From assembly GCA_019689695.1 (NCBI GenBank), contig JADGHA010000282.1, positions 1 to 6,030 of the forward strand: a stretch of DNA of 6,030 nucleotides. Direction: 5' to 3'. The DNA comes from Micromonosporaceae bacterium. GTDB taxonomy: Bacteria; Actinomycetota; Actinomycetes; Mycobacteriales; Micromonosporaceae. The position numbers were made by a program, and so were the translations under genes. The first letter of the stretch is position 1, and the number at the start of each line of letters is the position of its first letter. Below are positions 5,595 through 6,030 of the stretch, piece after piece. Under the pieces are notes generated by a model, which was not told the origin of the DNA, did not search any database, and was given only the letters and a program-made list of their open reading frames with translations.

Positions 5595-5996
5595 ATGGTC
5601 GGGAGTACGCTGCCGGTCGTGGGCGGTTACCTGGGCTCCTACGCGACGCTCGGCCTGCTCCTGCTGGTCGGGCTGGTCTTCTTCGGGGTGGCGTTCGGCG
5701 CCAACCGGCTGCTCCGCCCGGCGCGCCCGGCCAGCCCCGAGGGCAAGTTCGCCACGTACGAGTGCGGGCTGGACCCGGTCGGCGGGGACTGGGCGCAGGC
5801 CCAGATCAGGTACTACGTGTACGCGTACCTGTACGTCCTGTTCGCGGTGGAGAGCGTCTTCCTCTTCCCGTGGGCCGTGATCTTCGACCGGCCCGACTTC
5901 GGCATGGTCACCGTCGTGGAGATGGCCGTCTTCGTCGGCGTGCTCGCCCTGGGCATCCTGTACGCCTGGCGTAAGCGCGTACTCTCCTGGACCTGA
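5595..5996 (+). CDS. nuoA: NADH-quinone oxidoreductase (complex I) subunit A, second-type
   Basis: A 133-residue membrane subunit of the proton-pumping complex I, near the quinone site where the membrane and peripheral arms join. Three transmembrane helices are visible: about 14-38, 73-97 and 103-125. The loop between the first two carries the family signature YECGLDPVGGDW (55-66), including the conserved Cys57. Helix 2 reads LFAVESVFLFPW (82-93). It keeps the conserved Glu86, but Ala84 replaces the Asp of the usual FD(V/I)E motif. This matches the second NuoA of Streptomyces as I recall it (FAVDS), from a complex lacking NuoEFG, rather than the main NADH-linked subunit. ATG 5595 is the first start after an in-frame stop at 5580 and lacks a clear Shine-Dalgarno sequence. 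GTG 5619 (VGGYLGSY) is an alternative with GGGAG 13 bases upstream. The gene is divergent from korAB. Other complex I genes would be expected downstream, outside the window. Confidence 0.93.
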   Translation: MVGSTLPVVGGYLGSYATLGLLLLVGLVFFGVAFGANRLLRPARPASPEGKFATYECGLDPVGGDWAQAQIRYYVYAYLYVLFAVESVFLFPWAVIFDRPDFGMVTVVEMAVFVGVLALGILYAWRKRVLSWT

Positions 5997-6030
5997 CCAC
6001 CCCGCCGCCCCTCCCCCCGCGATCTTGCAG
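5997..6030. other. C-rich spacer after nuoA
   Basis: The 34 bases after the nuoA stop are a C-rich run ending in GCGATCTTGCAG. There is no ATG or GTG and no ribosome binding site, so the next gene does not begin here. GCGATCTTGCA resembles a motif I remember as frequent between genes in Micromonosporaceae. That is recollection only, and the window ends within it. Confidence 0.3.

Noticed and set aside
5396..5974. Plus-strand open frames running from the intergenic region into nuoA
   Set aside because: They overlap nuoA in other frames, have low-complexity Arg/Gly/Pro translations and show no family features. The 5' part lies in the promoter-bearing spacer.
1..6030. CRISPR arrays, tRNA or rRNA genes, insertion sequences, attachment sites
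   Set aside because: No regularly spaced repeats, cloverleaf, transposase or terminal inverted repeats were seen on either strand.

Overview
The window is very GC-rich (by eye around 70%), with strong G/C preference at third codon positions and open shadow frames opposite its genes. Together with the gene content this points to an actinomycete. The protein styles suggest Micromonosporaceae (Micromonospora, Salinispora or a relative), but that family assignment is an impression, not a measurement.

Layout, left to right. Positions 1-67 hold GC-rich inverted repeats that probably end transcription of the first gene. A secreted phospholipase A2 (68-601, minus) follows, then a secreted GHL10/DUF187-type glycoside hydrolase with a C-terminal FN3-like module (655-2307, minus). 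A 172-base spacer (2308-2479) contains two perfect hairpins, read here as the terminator of the next operon, and a small dyad directly before the hydrolase start codon. Next come korB (2480-3544, minus) and korA (3537-5381, minus), overlapping by 8 bases: the two subunits of a 2-oxoglutarate:ferredoxin oxidoreductase. A divergent intergenic region (5382-5594) carries several palindromes, a perfect Shine-Dalgarno sequence for korA and a candidate promoter for nuoA. nuoA (5595-5996, plus) encodes the small membrane subunit A of a complex I. The last 34 bases are a C-rich spacer with no recognisable gene start.

How the genes work together. KorAB converts 2-oxoglutarate and CoA to succinyl-CoA and CO2 and passes the electrons to ferredoxin. 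The divergently placed nuoA is not the common actinobacterial type. It has FAVES where the usual NuoA has FD(V/I)E, and it resembles the second NuoA of Streptomyces, which (from memory) belongs to a complex I operon without the NADH-oxidising NuoEFG module and also lies near a kor pair. The best reading is therefore a ferredoxin-linked respiratory unit: KorAB makes reduced ferredoxin and a NuoEFG-less complex I oxidises it. This is the most interesting signal in the window, but only nuoA of the proposed operon is visible. The two secreted enzymes on the left look unrelated to this and may act on cell-envelope material (phospholipid and possibly peptidoglycan glycan).
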